Source of the DNA: Gammaproteobacteria bacterium
GTDB lineage: Bacteria > Pseudomonadota > Gammaproteobacteria > Pseudomonadales > Pseudohongiellaceae
Assembly: GCA_021773355.1 (NCBI GenBank)
Contig: JAJFKE010000011.1
Span: forward strand, 124,001 to 188,000
Reading direction: 5' to 3'
Length of the DNA: 64,000 bases
Shown piece by piece: positions 10,153-17,865 of this stretch. The translations under genes were made by a program, and so were the position numbers. How positions within the stretch are numbered: position 1 is the first letter of the stretch; each line of letters starts with the position of its first letter. Below the pieces are notes generated by a model. The model saw only the letters and a program-made list of their open reading frames with translations, did not search any database and was not told the DNA's origin.

Positions 10153-10467
10153 TCAGCCAGCCGAACTACCCCCTCTGCAATCAGGAGACGATGGAACACC
10201 CTGCTGTCGTTGTTTCCATTCTACAGGCGTATATAAATGTAGCGCTAGTGCATGCACCCCATCTGCCAGCTCCTGTTCTAACAATTTATATACAGCCTGA
10301 TGTCTGCGAACTGGCGCCAACTGCAGGAAGTCATCCGCCACAGCGGTGATATTATAATGTGACTCTGTCGCCGGACCTCCGTGCATATGGCTTTCGTTGA
10401 TAACCTCAAGTAATGCAATTTGCAAACCAGCGGTCAATTTTTTTTCAATCGAATCTTGTACCGTCAT
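10153..10467 (-). CDS. bolA: BolA family protein
   Basis: Small class II KH-like protein that works with monothiol glutaredoxins in iron-sulfur and iron homeostasis and influences cell shape. The 104 residues show the BolA pattern: an N-terminal helix (VQDSIEKKLTAGL), NESHMHGGPATESHYNIT, RRHQAVYKLLEQEL with VHALALHLYTPVEW. The invariant C-terminal His is the H in VHALAL. It has extra 15 residues at the C terminus (Ser/Gly/Pro-rich), beyond what most BolA proteins have. It is divergent from the YlqF-type GTPase gene; a TATACT box on the minus strand about 45 bp upstream may be its -10. Confidence 0.93.
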   Translation of the reverse strand: MTVQDSIEKKLTAGLQIALLEVINESHMHGGPATESHYNITAVADDFLQLAPVRRHQAVYKLLEQELADGVHALALHLYTPVEWKQRQQGVPSSPDCRGGSSAG

Positions 10468-10604
10468 ATGTTAATCCTTAGTCCTGAGCAATACTCAGTT
10501 CAACCTGCTTTAGCCCTTACAAGTATAGCCCATATACTACCGTGAATTTGAAGTGGTCTTGCGGGCCCAGCCTGGTTACACTGTCGCCCTCATGGAGCCC
10601 TACG

Positions 10605-11438
10605 ATGGCCATTTCCTGGTACCCTGGACATATGCATAAAGCCAGCAAAGAGCTGGTAAAAGTTATGCACAAAACCGATGCTGTCATCGAAGTACTGGAT
10701 GCCCGCATACCCGAATCCAGTTCGAATCCCCTGCTAGCCAATATTCGGGAGCAACGCCCCTGCATTCGAATCCTGAATAAGGCGGATTTAGCTGACGCCG
10801 AGATTACTGCGGCTTGGGCCAGGCATTTTTCAAGGCTTGGCAATAGCGAATGCCTTATAAACGGGCGTGACACGCAAATTACCAAGGCTGACATTGTAAC
10901 AGTGGCGAAGAAACTGATCGGTAACACCGATGAATCCCTGCTAATCCAAGGTCAACTAGTCATTGATGGTATCCCGAATGTGGGTAAATCCAGCTTATTG
11001 AATCAATGGGCCGACAGGAAATTAGCCAGGACCGGCAATGAGCCAGCAGTTACCAAGGGCCAGCAACGTGTAAGACTGCAAGAAGGTTGGTACCTCGTTG
11101 ATACCCCAGGGATGTTGTGGCCGAAACTGGAAGATCAGACCAGCGCCTATCGCCTGGCTGTAACAGGAACAATCCGCAATACAGCCGTGGAGGTAGCGGA
11201 TATCGCCTGGTTTCTCGCGGAACTATTATTGGCCGACTATCCCGATCGCTTGGCTGCACGCTATGAGTTGGCAAATACCAGTATTGATCCTGAGCAGTTC
11301 TTCAATCAGCTTGCCAAACTCAGAGGTTCCTTGGGCCGTGGTGGCATTCCAGACATGAACAAAACAGCGGAAATATTACTAAACGACTTCCGCTCAGGTA
11401 AACTAGGCAAATTCAGCCTGGAAGTACCTCCCTCGTAA
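10605..11438 (+). CDS. ylqF: Circularly permuted ribosome biogenesis GTPase, YlqF/RbgA family
   Basis: GTPase of the YawG/YlqF class; RbgA of Bacillus acts in late maturation of the 50S subunit. The permuted motif order is visible: G4 (NKAD in RILNKADLAD) comes before G1 (GIPNVGKSS) and G3 (DTPGM). I place the start at the ATG at 10605, not at the upstream frame opening at 10542. GGAG lies 7 nt before it and the product then begins MAISWYPGHMHKA, the conserved YlqF N terminus, giving 277 residues. E. coli lacks this family member. It is divergent from bolA and 74 bp upstream of the M16 protease gene. Confidence 0.9.
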   Translation: MAISWYPGHMHKASKELVKVMHKTDAVIEVLDARIPESSSNPLLANIREQRPCIRILNKADLADAEITAAWARHFSRLGNSECLINGRDTQITKADIVTVAKKLIGNTDESLLIQGQLVIDGIPNVGKSSLLNQWADRKLARTGNEPAVTKGQQRVRLQEGWYLVDTPGMLWPKLEDQTSAYRLAVTGTIRNTAVEVADIAWFLAELLLADYPDRLAARYELANTSIDPEQFFNQLAKLRGSLGRGGIPDMNKTAEILLNDFRSGKLGKFSLEVPPS

Positions 11439-11512
11439 CACGCGTCAGATCGCATTGCAGTTTCTCCCAGGTAGTTACACGAAGATTTAGTGATATAAGG
11501 CATTCAACTAGC

Positions 11513-14479
11513 ATGACAGAAGTCAGTGTTTCCGACAGCAAGCAACATCATCCACTCCCTACTCCCAGCCACCATCATGCATTCGAGTGGCAACGTAGTG
11601 AAGAGATTAATTCCCTTAACATAGTCATGGAGGAATATGTACATAAGGGCACCGGTGCTAAACATTTCCACCTAAGTAGCGAAAATTCGGAAAACGTCTT
11701 TTTGCTTGCCTTTAGAACCGTCCCTATGGACTCAACCGGAGTAGCTCATATTCTTGAGCATACTACACTTTGTGGTAGCAAGAAATTTCCTGTTCGTGAT
11801 CCGTTCTTCATGATGATTCGTCGGTCTCTGAACACTTTCATGAATGCATTTACCAGCAGTGATTGGACCGCCTACCCATTTGCCAGCAAGAACAAGAAAG
11901 ACTTCAATAATTTACTGAGTGTTTATCTTGATGCTGCTTTCTTCTCACGCTTGCATGAGTTGGATTTTGCGCAGGAGGGTCACCGACTAGAGTTTGCAGA
12001 TCCGGGTGATAGCAATAGCCAACTTCAATACAAAGGCGTAGTGTATAACGAAATGAAAGGCGCCATGAGTTCCACAAATAGCGTTCTCTGGCAAACTATT
12101 AGCAAGCATGTCTTTCCAACCACAACTTATCATTACAACAGCGGCGGTGAACCCGAAAACATTCCCCAGTTAAGTTATCAAGAACTACTGGATTTCTATA
12201 ACAGCCACTATCATCCCAGCAACTCTGTATTCATGACATTTGGCAATATTCCTGCAGCAGAACATCATGAAAAGTTTCACGAACTCGCTCTTGCCAACTT
12301 CGACAGGCTCGATATTAAAATCGAAGTTCAGGACGAAAAAAGATATTCGTCGCCCCTGCGTGTAGAAGAATCATACGCCGCTGAAGCGTCTGCAAAACCT
12401 CAGAGTCATGTGGTTCTGGCCTGGCTACTAGGCCGCAGCACAGAACTAAGTGATCTATTTAAAGCCGAATTAATCTCCAGTGTATTACTAGACAATAGTG
12501 CCAGTCCGTTACTTAGAGCGCTTGAGATAACAGAACTGGGCAGCTCTCCCTCGCCTATGTGCGGATTGGAAGATTCCAACCGGGAGATGAGCCTAATGGC
12601 CGGGCTCGAAGGCTGCTCGGCAGAATCTAGCCAGGAGATTGAGGACTTAATCATTCAAACCCTGAAAGATGTTGTGAAGAACGGCATTCCTTTTGAACAG
12701 GTGGAGGCGGCCTTACATCAATTGGAGTTGAGCCAACGGGAAATTTCAGGCGACAGTTATCCCTATGGCCTGCAACTAATTCTTGCTGGCCTATCTACAG
12801 CTATGCATCGGGGCGACCCAATCAAGTTACTGGATATTGATCCTGTCCTGGCGGAATTACGTGGCCTAATTAAGAATGATCGATTCGTTCCCGATCTCAT
12901 ACAAGAACTACTACTGGATAACCCGCACCGAGTGACCCTGACTCTAAAACCAGATACAGAATTAGCCAATCGCAAAATTGAGGCAGAGCTTAATCAGCTA
13001 GCTGCGATTAAGAACTCCCTTAGCGAGAGTGAAACTCTGGCAATAATTGAACGCGCGAAGCAGTTGTCAGAACGGCAAATGGTAGAAGATGATCCAGCCT
13101 TGTTGCCAAAAGTCGGCCTTGAAGACGTACCGGAATATATTAGTGAACCGCAGAAACAGAGCGCGATTTTGAGCAACTGCAAATCAGGAGTCAGTTTCTA
13201 CGGGCAGGGAACCAATGGCTTATGCTACCAGCAAATTGTCATGGCAATCCCCGCGCTAAATCAGGAATTGTTAGAAATATTACCGCTTTACACCAGCTGC
13301 CTCACCGAGTTTGGCATTGCCGACAAAGACTACACCGAAGTTCAGGCCTGGCAGGCTCAGGTAAGTGGAGGTGTAAACTGTTTCAGCAGCATTCGAAGTG
13401 ATTTGCACGATGTACAAACCAGTAAGGCAGTAATTTCATTTTCCTCAAAATGCCTTCGAGGTAACCATAGGGCGCTTTCAGATTTACTACAGCGGACAAT
13501 TCAGGAAGTACGATTTGACGAAGACCAGCGTCTGCAAGAACTCATCGAGCAAATATGTGCTCGAAAAGAAAACAGCATTACCGGCCAGGGTCATAGTCTG
13601 GCAATGAGCCTGGCATCGAGCAAAATGAGCCCTACTGCACTACTCGCGCACCGTTTCGGAGGGCTAGAGGGCATTCAACAACTTAAACTATTAAGAGATC
13701 GCCTACAGAATAAAACAGCCCGCACAGAGCTATTAGTTAAGTTCCAATCTCTACACGCTTTAATCCTGTCCGCCGAGAAAGAGTTCCTGCTAATTGCTGA
13801 ACCTGAGCATCAGACAAATCTTATCGCAGATATCGATGCAGCATGGCGAATGAACGACGACAGCAAGGCCGACAACACACTATCTTTACCCCCGGTCAGG
13901 GAGTCGGTGAGGCAAATCTGGACCACGTCGACACAAGTAAACTTTTGCGCGAAAGCTTACCCAACGGTAGCCTCAGGGCACGAAGATAACGCCTCTCTGC
14001 AAGTGCTTGCCGGCTTCATGAGGAATGGCTTCTTGCACAGATCCATCCGCGAACAAGGCGGAGCCTATGGTGGAGGAGCAAGCCAGGATGCTAATTCCGC
14101 ATCATTCAGGTTTTTCTCCTACCGTGATCCTAGACTCGAGGAGACCCTTGCTGACTTTGATGCAGCAATAGACTGGGTTATTTCCAGTAAACACAGCCCT
14201 CATCAAGTGGAAGAAGCCATCCTGGGTGTCATCGGCGGATTAGATAAACCAGCTTCACCCGCCGGAGAGGCGAAACAAGCCTTTTTTAATCAACTCTTCG
14301 GCAGAACCCTGGAGCATAGAATGAATTTCAGAAGGCAAGTTTTGGCGACTACAGTAGATGACCTAAAGCGCGTCGCCGAGAGATATCTGCTTCCAGATCA
14401 GGCCAGCATAGGGATAATAAGCAACAAGGAATCTGCTGATAGTTTAAAAAGCGATCAGTTAAAGATAGTAAATCTTTAG
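11513..14479 (+). CDS. M16C zinc metallopeptidase, presequence-protease (PreP) type
   Basis: Large insulinase-family peptidase with two halves forming a clam-shell chamber. The inverted zinc motif HILEH is at residues 79-83 (His79, Glu82, His83) and the third ligand should be the Glu in VVYNEMKGAM. SLNTFMNAFTSSDWTAYPF and the C-terminal REQGGAYGGGA (Arg/Tyr of the inactive half) are PreP signatures. Length 988 is typical for the M16C group. No signal peptide is evident, so it should be cytoplasmic and degrade peptides. A His-rich stretch at residues 12-22 is unusual for an N terminus. It follows the GTPase gene by 74 bp. Downstream lies the candidate sRNA. Confidence 0.92.
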   Translation: MTEVSVSDSKQHHPLPTPSHHHAFEWQRSEEINSLNIVMEEYVHKGTGAKHFHLSSENSENVFLLAFRTVPMDSTGVAHILEHTTLCGSKKFPVRDPFFMMIRRSLNTFMNAFTSSDWTAYPFASKNKKDFNNLLSVYLDAAFFSRLHELDFAQEGHRLEFADPGDSNSQLQYKGVVYNEMKGAMSSTNSVLWQTISKHVFPTTTYHYNSGGEPENIPQLSYQELLDFYNSHYHPSNSVFMTFGNIPAAEHHEKFHELALANFDRLDIKIEVQDEKRYSSPLRVEESYAAEASAKPQSHVVLAWLLGRSTELSDLFKAELISSVLLDNSASPLLRALEITELGSSPSPMCGLEDSNREMSLMAGLEGCSAESSQEIEDLIIQTLKDVVKNGIPFEQVEAALHQLELSQREISGDSYPYGLQLILAGLSTAMHRGDPIKLLDIDPVLAELRGLIKNDRFVPDLIQELLLDNPHRVTLTLKPDTELANRKIEAELNQLAAIKNSLSESETLAIIERAKQLSERQMVEDDPALLPKVGLEDVPEYISEPQKQSAILSNCKSGVSFYGQGTNGLCYQQIVMAIPALNQELLEILPLYTSCLTEFGIADKDYTEVQAWQAQVSGGVNCFSSIRSDLHDVQTSKAVISFSSKCLRGNHRALSDLLQRTIQEVRFDEDQRLQELIEQICARKENSITGQGHSLAMSLASSKMSPTALLAHRFGGLEGIQQLKLLRDRLQNKTARTELLVKFQSLHALILSAEKEFLLIAEPEHQTNLIADIDAAWRMNDDSKADNTLSLPPVRESVRQIWTTSTQVNFCAKAYPTVASGHEDNASLQVLAGFMRNGFLHRSIREQGGAYGGGASQDANSASFRFFSYRDPRLEETLADFDAAIDWVISSKHSPHQVEEAILGVIGGLDKPASPAGEAKQAFFNQLFGRTLEHRMNFRRQVLATTVDDLKRVAERYLLPDQASIGIISNKESADSLKSDQLKIVNL

Positions 14480-14557
14480 TTATTACAATAGGTTAAGTTT
14501 GTTTAATAATATCTCACTTGATTATGAAAAGAATACAAAAAATTCTCTTAATTCGCG

Positions 14558-14585
14558 GGAACTTTTCGTACACGCCCTAGTCTGA
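14558..14585 (+). promoter_or_regulatory. Sigma-E (RpoE)-type promoter
   Basis: GGAACTT at 14558-14564 and GTCTGA at 14580-14585 are separated by exactly 15 bp. This matches the RpoE promoter consensus of Gammaproteobacteria (GGAACTT, about 15-16 bp, GTCNNA). No coding sequence of any size begins directly downstream, but an intrinsic terminator lies about 100 bp away. The start of transcription would be near 14590-14592. The match is seen directly; use by RpoE is inferred. Confidence 0.7.
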
Positions 14586-14589
14586 ATAA

Positions 14590-14690
14590 GTGTAGGTAGA
14601 TGTCATACAAAATTGTGGGTTTTGTTTCATTTATCTCTCCCTTGATAGTATATTGAGCCCAACAACCTCTGGTCGTTGGGCTTTCTTTTT
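14590..14690 (+). ncRNA. Candidate sigma-E-dependent small regulatory RNA
   Basis: A roughly 100-nt transcript is predicted between the RpoE-like promoter and an intrinsic terminator. Its parts are: a 5' hairpin with stem ACAAAA/TTTTGT (14607-14612 with 14620-14625) exposing TTGTGGG in the loop, a single-stranded CU-rich stretch with TCTCTCCC at 14634-14641, and a terminator hairpin at 14656-14682 followed by a T-tract. A CU-rich single strand complementary to Shine-Dalgarno sequences plus an Hfq-type 3' U-tail is the architecture of RybB/MicA-like RNAs. It has no recognisable sequence similarity to those that I can see. There is no reading frame of note inside. It is the only content of the space between the M16 peptidase and the CDF transporter genes. 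Confidence 0.55.
14656..14690 (+). terminator. Rho-independent terminator of the candidate sRNA
   Basis: AGCCCAAC (14656-14663) pairs perfectly with GTTGGGCT (14675-14682). An A-C mismatch and a further ACC/GGT pairing close on a TCT loop. The run TTTCTTTTT follows. Its position, 170 bp after the peptidase stop, makes it more likely to end the sRNA than the peptidase message, though it could end both. Confidence 0.85.
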
Positions 14691-14774
14691 ATACAGCCAG
14701 CGCACTTGCGACCTGTCCCAGACCATACATTTAGTTGCCTTCGGCTAAAGACAATACTTTCTCCTCAAAACCCT

Positions 14775-15941
14775 ATGGATGCACAAAACGCGAAGAATGA
14801 GGCGACACGGGTCACTCTGGTCGGTATGTGGCTGGACCTTGCACTGGGATTCGGGAAAATCATCGGCGGAGTAATTACCCAGTCCTTCGCCCTGGTAACC
14901 GATGGCATCCACTCCCTAACCGATGTGGTCACCGATATCTTCGTGTTGATCGTCGCTGGGCGTGCCCATGCTGCTCCCGATGCTGAACATCAATACGGAC
15001 ATGGACGCTTTGAAACCCTTGGCACTATTGCCATGGGAATTGTGTTTTTCATTACTTCCGCAATTCTCCTGTATGACAGCATAAACCGACTACGAGTCAG
15101 TGAACCCATTCCTATCCCCGCCTTTGCCGGAATAGTCTTGGCGCTGATATCTATCGCCGCCAAAGAATGGATCTTCCAGTACACCATGCGAGTCGCACGA
15201 AGATTAAATTCCAATCTTCTTAAGGCAAACGCTTGGCACAGCAGAAGCGATGCCATTTCCTCCATCGCTGTATTAGTAGGTATTGTCGCTGCTCGACAAG
15301 GCTATGTATGGATGGACATTGTCGCCGCCATGTTCGTGGCCCTGATCATAGCAAAAATAGGTTGGGAGCTATGCGCCGACAGCCTCATGGAATTGGTTGA
15401 TACGGCCGTCCCGCAGCAGCGTCGGCAGCAATTTGAGGCTTGCATTTTGGGTGTTAATGGCATCCTCGGTATCACTGATCTTAGGAGCAGATCTTCCGGT
15501 GGCAAAATCATTCTTGATGTGCGATTACTGGTTAACTCTCACATATCTGTTTCCGAGGGACATCAACTCGGAGAGACTGTTAGCAAGTCATTGATAGGTC
15601 AGTTCAGTGATATTTCTGAAGTACTGGTTCACATAGACCCAACACATCACCATACTGAAGATGGCACTCCTCAGAGTGCCACCCAGTTGCCAGAGCGCGC
15701 ACAAGTCATTCAAACCATTAAGAGTAGTTGGCAAAATTTATTAAGTGAGGAAGCTTTTGCCTCGATTGATCTTCACTATTTGGACGGTGTGATCGAGGTG
15801 GACTTAGTTATCAACGTCGATGAATTTTCGCCTTCTCTGGCAGAAAACTTACAAGCAGCGATAGCATTTGTGCCCTATATTTCACGACTACGTATTTTCA
15901 ATAAAATGTACGAATCCAAGCCTGATAACAAATTAGTCTAA
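14775..15941 (+). CDS. Cation diffusion facilitator (CDF) family transporter
   Basis: Inner-membrane proton-coupled exporter of divalent metals such as zinc, iron or manganese. I start it at the ATG at 14775 (388 residues). The frame opens upstream at a TTG inside the terminator of the sRNA, which is not credible as a start. Ribosome binding upstream is weak. The two metal-site motifs are HSLTD (TM2) and HSRSD (TM5), an HxxxD/HxxxD pair expected for the transport site. Six hydrophobic segments precede a soluble C-terminal domain with His-rich HIDPTHHHTED. The C-terminal about 80 residues (after position 300) form an extra domain beyond the usual FieF length of 300. Metal specificity cannot be read from the sequence. 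Confidence 0.87.
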   Translation: MDAQNAKNEATRVTLVGMWLDLALGFGKIIGGVITQSFALVTDGIHSLTDVVTDIFVLIVAGRAHAAPDAEHQYGHGRFETLGTIAMGIVFFITSAILLYDSINRLRVSEPIPIPAFAGIVLALISIAAKEWIFQYTMRVARRLNSNLLKANAWHSRSDAISSIAVLVGIVAARQGYVWMDIVAAMFVALIIAKIGWELCADSLMELVDTAVPQQRRQQFEACILGVNGILGITDLRSRSSGGKIILDVRLLVNSHISVSEGHQLGETVSKSLIGQFSDISEVLVHIDPTHHHTEDGTPQSATQLPERAQVIQTIKSSWQNLLSEEAFASIDLHYLDGVIEVDLVINVDEFSPSLAENLQAAIAFVPYISRLRIFNKMYESKPDNKLV

Positions 15942-15979
15942 GCCAATACCTAGAGCAAAATTCGACTGCACATAATTAC

Positions 15980-16011
15980 TTACAAACGCCGGGCATTTCC
16001 CTATACTAGGG
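15980..16011 (+). promoter_or_regulatory. Promoter and operator-like palindrome of the oxidoreductase operon
   Basis: TTACAA (15980-15985) and TATACT (16002-16007) are spaced by 16 bp and could form a sigma-70 promoter 74 bp upstream of the first start codon. The -10 box is embedded in CCCTATACTAGGG (15999-16011), a perfect CCCTA-N3-TAGGG inverted repeat. A repressor binding there would block transcription; no known regulator is recognised. Confidence 0.5.
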
Positions 16012-16080
16012 CCCTACAAACATCGACGACGGCGGGACGCTGAGCTTAGAATTAGAATATAAAAGGAAATCCGGTTAGCA

Positions 16081-17865
16081 ATGAAACCGACTGATATCGC
16101 CGATCCGAACTACTTTCATAAAGTTGTTGACTGCCAGTGGGCATGCCCCGCTCATACACCAGTTCCCGAATACATAAGGCTGATTGCTGAGAAGCGCTAT
16201 TCTGATGCCTATATGATCAACTGGCACTCGAATGTGTTTCCAGGAATTCTTGGTCGTACCTGCGACCGACCCTGTGAACCTGCTTGCCGACGAGGAAGGG
16301 TTGAAGAGCAGCCGGTAGCAATTTGCCGTCTCAAACGAGTAGCCGCAGATTATAAATCGGATATTAGAGACCGTCTCCCACAAGCGCCAAAGAAAAAAAA
16401 TGGCAAACACATTGCCTTGATTGGCGCAGGCCCGGCTTCCCTGACAGTAGCCCGAGATTTATTACCACTAGGATATGAGATTACCTTGTTTGAGCGTGAC
16501 GCTGTCAGCGGCGGTGCAATGCGAACACAAATTCCTCGTTTTAGATTGCCAATAGAAGTATTAGAAGAAGAGTTAAACTACATCCTGGATATGGGTGTAA
16601 ATTGTCGTTTCGGTGAGGAAATTTCCAGTATGCAATCCCTGCTGCAAGAAGGCTATGACGCCATTTTTGTTGGTACAGGCGCGCCCCTGGGAAAATGGTT
16701 AGACTTGCCAGGACACAAAGAAGCCAGCGACAACATTCACACCGGAATAGAATGGCTTGCAAATGTTGCCTTCGAGCATATTTCAAGTGTTGGCAAAAAG
16801 GTATTGGTTCTAGGTGGCGGTAATACTGCAATGGATTGCTGTCGCACCTCAAAACGAATTGGCGGTGAAGATGTTACCGTGGTGGTTCGCAGCGGTTTTG
16901 ATGAAATGAAAGCATCTCCTTGGGAAATTGAAGATGCGATGAACGAAGACATACCTATTCTTAACTTTCACGTACCAAAGCGCTATATCGTTGAAGGCGG
17001 CAAATTAGTGGCTATGGAATTCGAAAAAGTACGCAAGGAAATCGATGCCGATGGCAGACGTCAACTAGTTCCCACCGGTGAAGAACCCGCTATTCTGCCT
17101 TGTGACGACGTGTTGTGCGCCATAGGACAGGAAAATAGCTTTCCTTGGATAGAACGAGACCTGGGTATTGAATTCGATAAATGGGAAGTACCTATTCTTA
17201 ACAAGTCCACATTTCAATCCACTAACGAAAAAGTGTTCTTTGGTGGCGATGCCGCACTTGGGCCAGACAATATAATTACGGCAGTAGCTCACGGACACGA
17301 TGCTGCGGTCTCTGTTCATATGCTCTGTGAAAAGCAAGATATAACTAAGCGACCTGACCCCCTTACAAATTTAAGTAGCCAGAAAATGGGGATTCACCAA
17401 TGGTCCTATGACAACGACATCAGTGCCGACTTCCGCTTTGCTGTTCCTCATGCAGATAAAAAACTCACGCTGAACGACATCAATATCGAAGTAGAACTAG
17501 GTTTCGATGAGCAGTTGGCCTTTAACGAAACTATGCGCTGCCTGAACTGCGATGTGCAAACTGTATTTACAGATAAGTTATGTATCGAATGTGACGCCTG
17601 TGTAGACATCTGCCCTACCGATTGTATTAGCTTCACGCAAAATCAAGGTGAAACCGAGCTCAGACTGAGCATGTTAGCCCCAGCTGAGAACATCGAGCAG
17701 GATCTGTATGTATCCGACATCCTGTCTACTGGCCGCATTATGGCGAAGAATGAAGACTTGTGTCTTCACTGTGGTCTATGCGCCGAGCGCTGCCCAACCA
17801 ATGCCTGGGACATGCAAAAATATTTATTCAATACTGCTAAAGCGGAAAACGCATGCCAGAGTTAA
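16081..17865 (+). CDS. GltD-like FAD/NAD(P)-binding flavoprotein with C-terminal 2[4Fe-4S] ferredoxin domain
   Basis: Electron-transfer subunit placed first in an operon with 2-oxoacid:ferredoxin oxidoreductase subunits. N-terminal cysteines C18, C22, C61, C65, C69 and C82 match the iron-sulfur part of glutamate synthase small subunit and dihydropyrimidine dehydrogenase. IGAGPASLTVA (FAD) begins near residue 113. VLGGGNTAMDC marks the NAD(P) site. The C terminus has two ferredoxin motifs, CIECDACVDICP and CLHCGLCAERCP. Probably it passes electrons between reduced ferredoxin sites of the oxidoreductase and NADP(H). The last 13 bp overlap the alpha-subunit start, suggesting coupled translation. 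AAGGAA lies 12 nt before the ATG. The redox partner and direction are inference from context. Confidence 0.87.
   Translation: MKPTDIADPNYFHKVVDCQWACPAHTPVPEYIRLIAEKRYSDAYMINWHSNVFPGILGRTCDRPCEPACRRGRVEEQPVAICRLKRVAADYKSDIRDRLPQAPKKKNGKHIALIGAGPASLTVARDLLPLGYEITLFERDAVSGGAMRTQIPRFRLPIEVLEEELNYILDMGVNCRFGEEISSMQSLLQEGYDAIFVGTGAPLGKWLDLPGHKEASDNIHTGIEWLANVAFEHISSVGKKVLVLGGGNTAMDCCRTSKRIGGEDVTVVVRSGFDEMKASPWEIEDAMNEDIPILNFHVPKRYIVEGGKLVAMEFEKVRKEIDADGRRQLVPTGEEPAILPCDDVLCAIGQENSFPWIERDLGIEFDKWEVPILNKSTFQSTNEKVFFGGDAALGPDNIITAVAHGHDAAVSVHMLCEKQDITKRPDPLTNLSSQKMGIHQWSYDNDISADFRFAVPHADKKLTLNDINIEVELGFDEQLAFNETMRCLNCDVQTVFTDKLCIECDACVDICPTDCISFTQNQGETELRLSMLAPAENIEQDLYVSDILSTGRIMAKNEDLCLHCGLCAERCPTNAWDMQKYLFNTAKAENACQS

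Noticed and set aside
10542-10604. N-terminal extension of the YlqF GTPase
   Set aside because: No ribosome-binding site, and the conserved family N terminus begins at the ATG at 10605, which has GGAG at good spacing.
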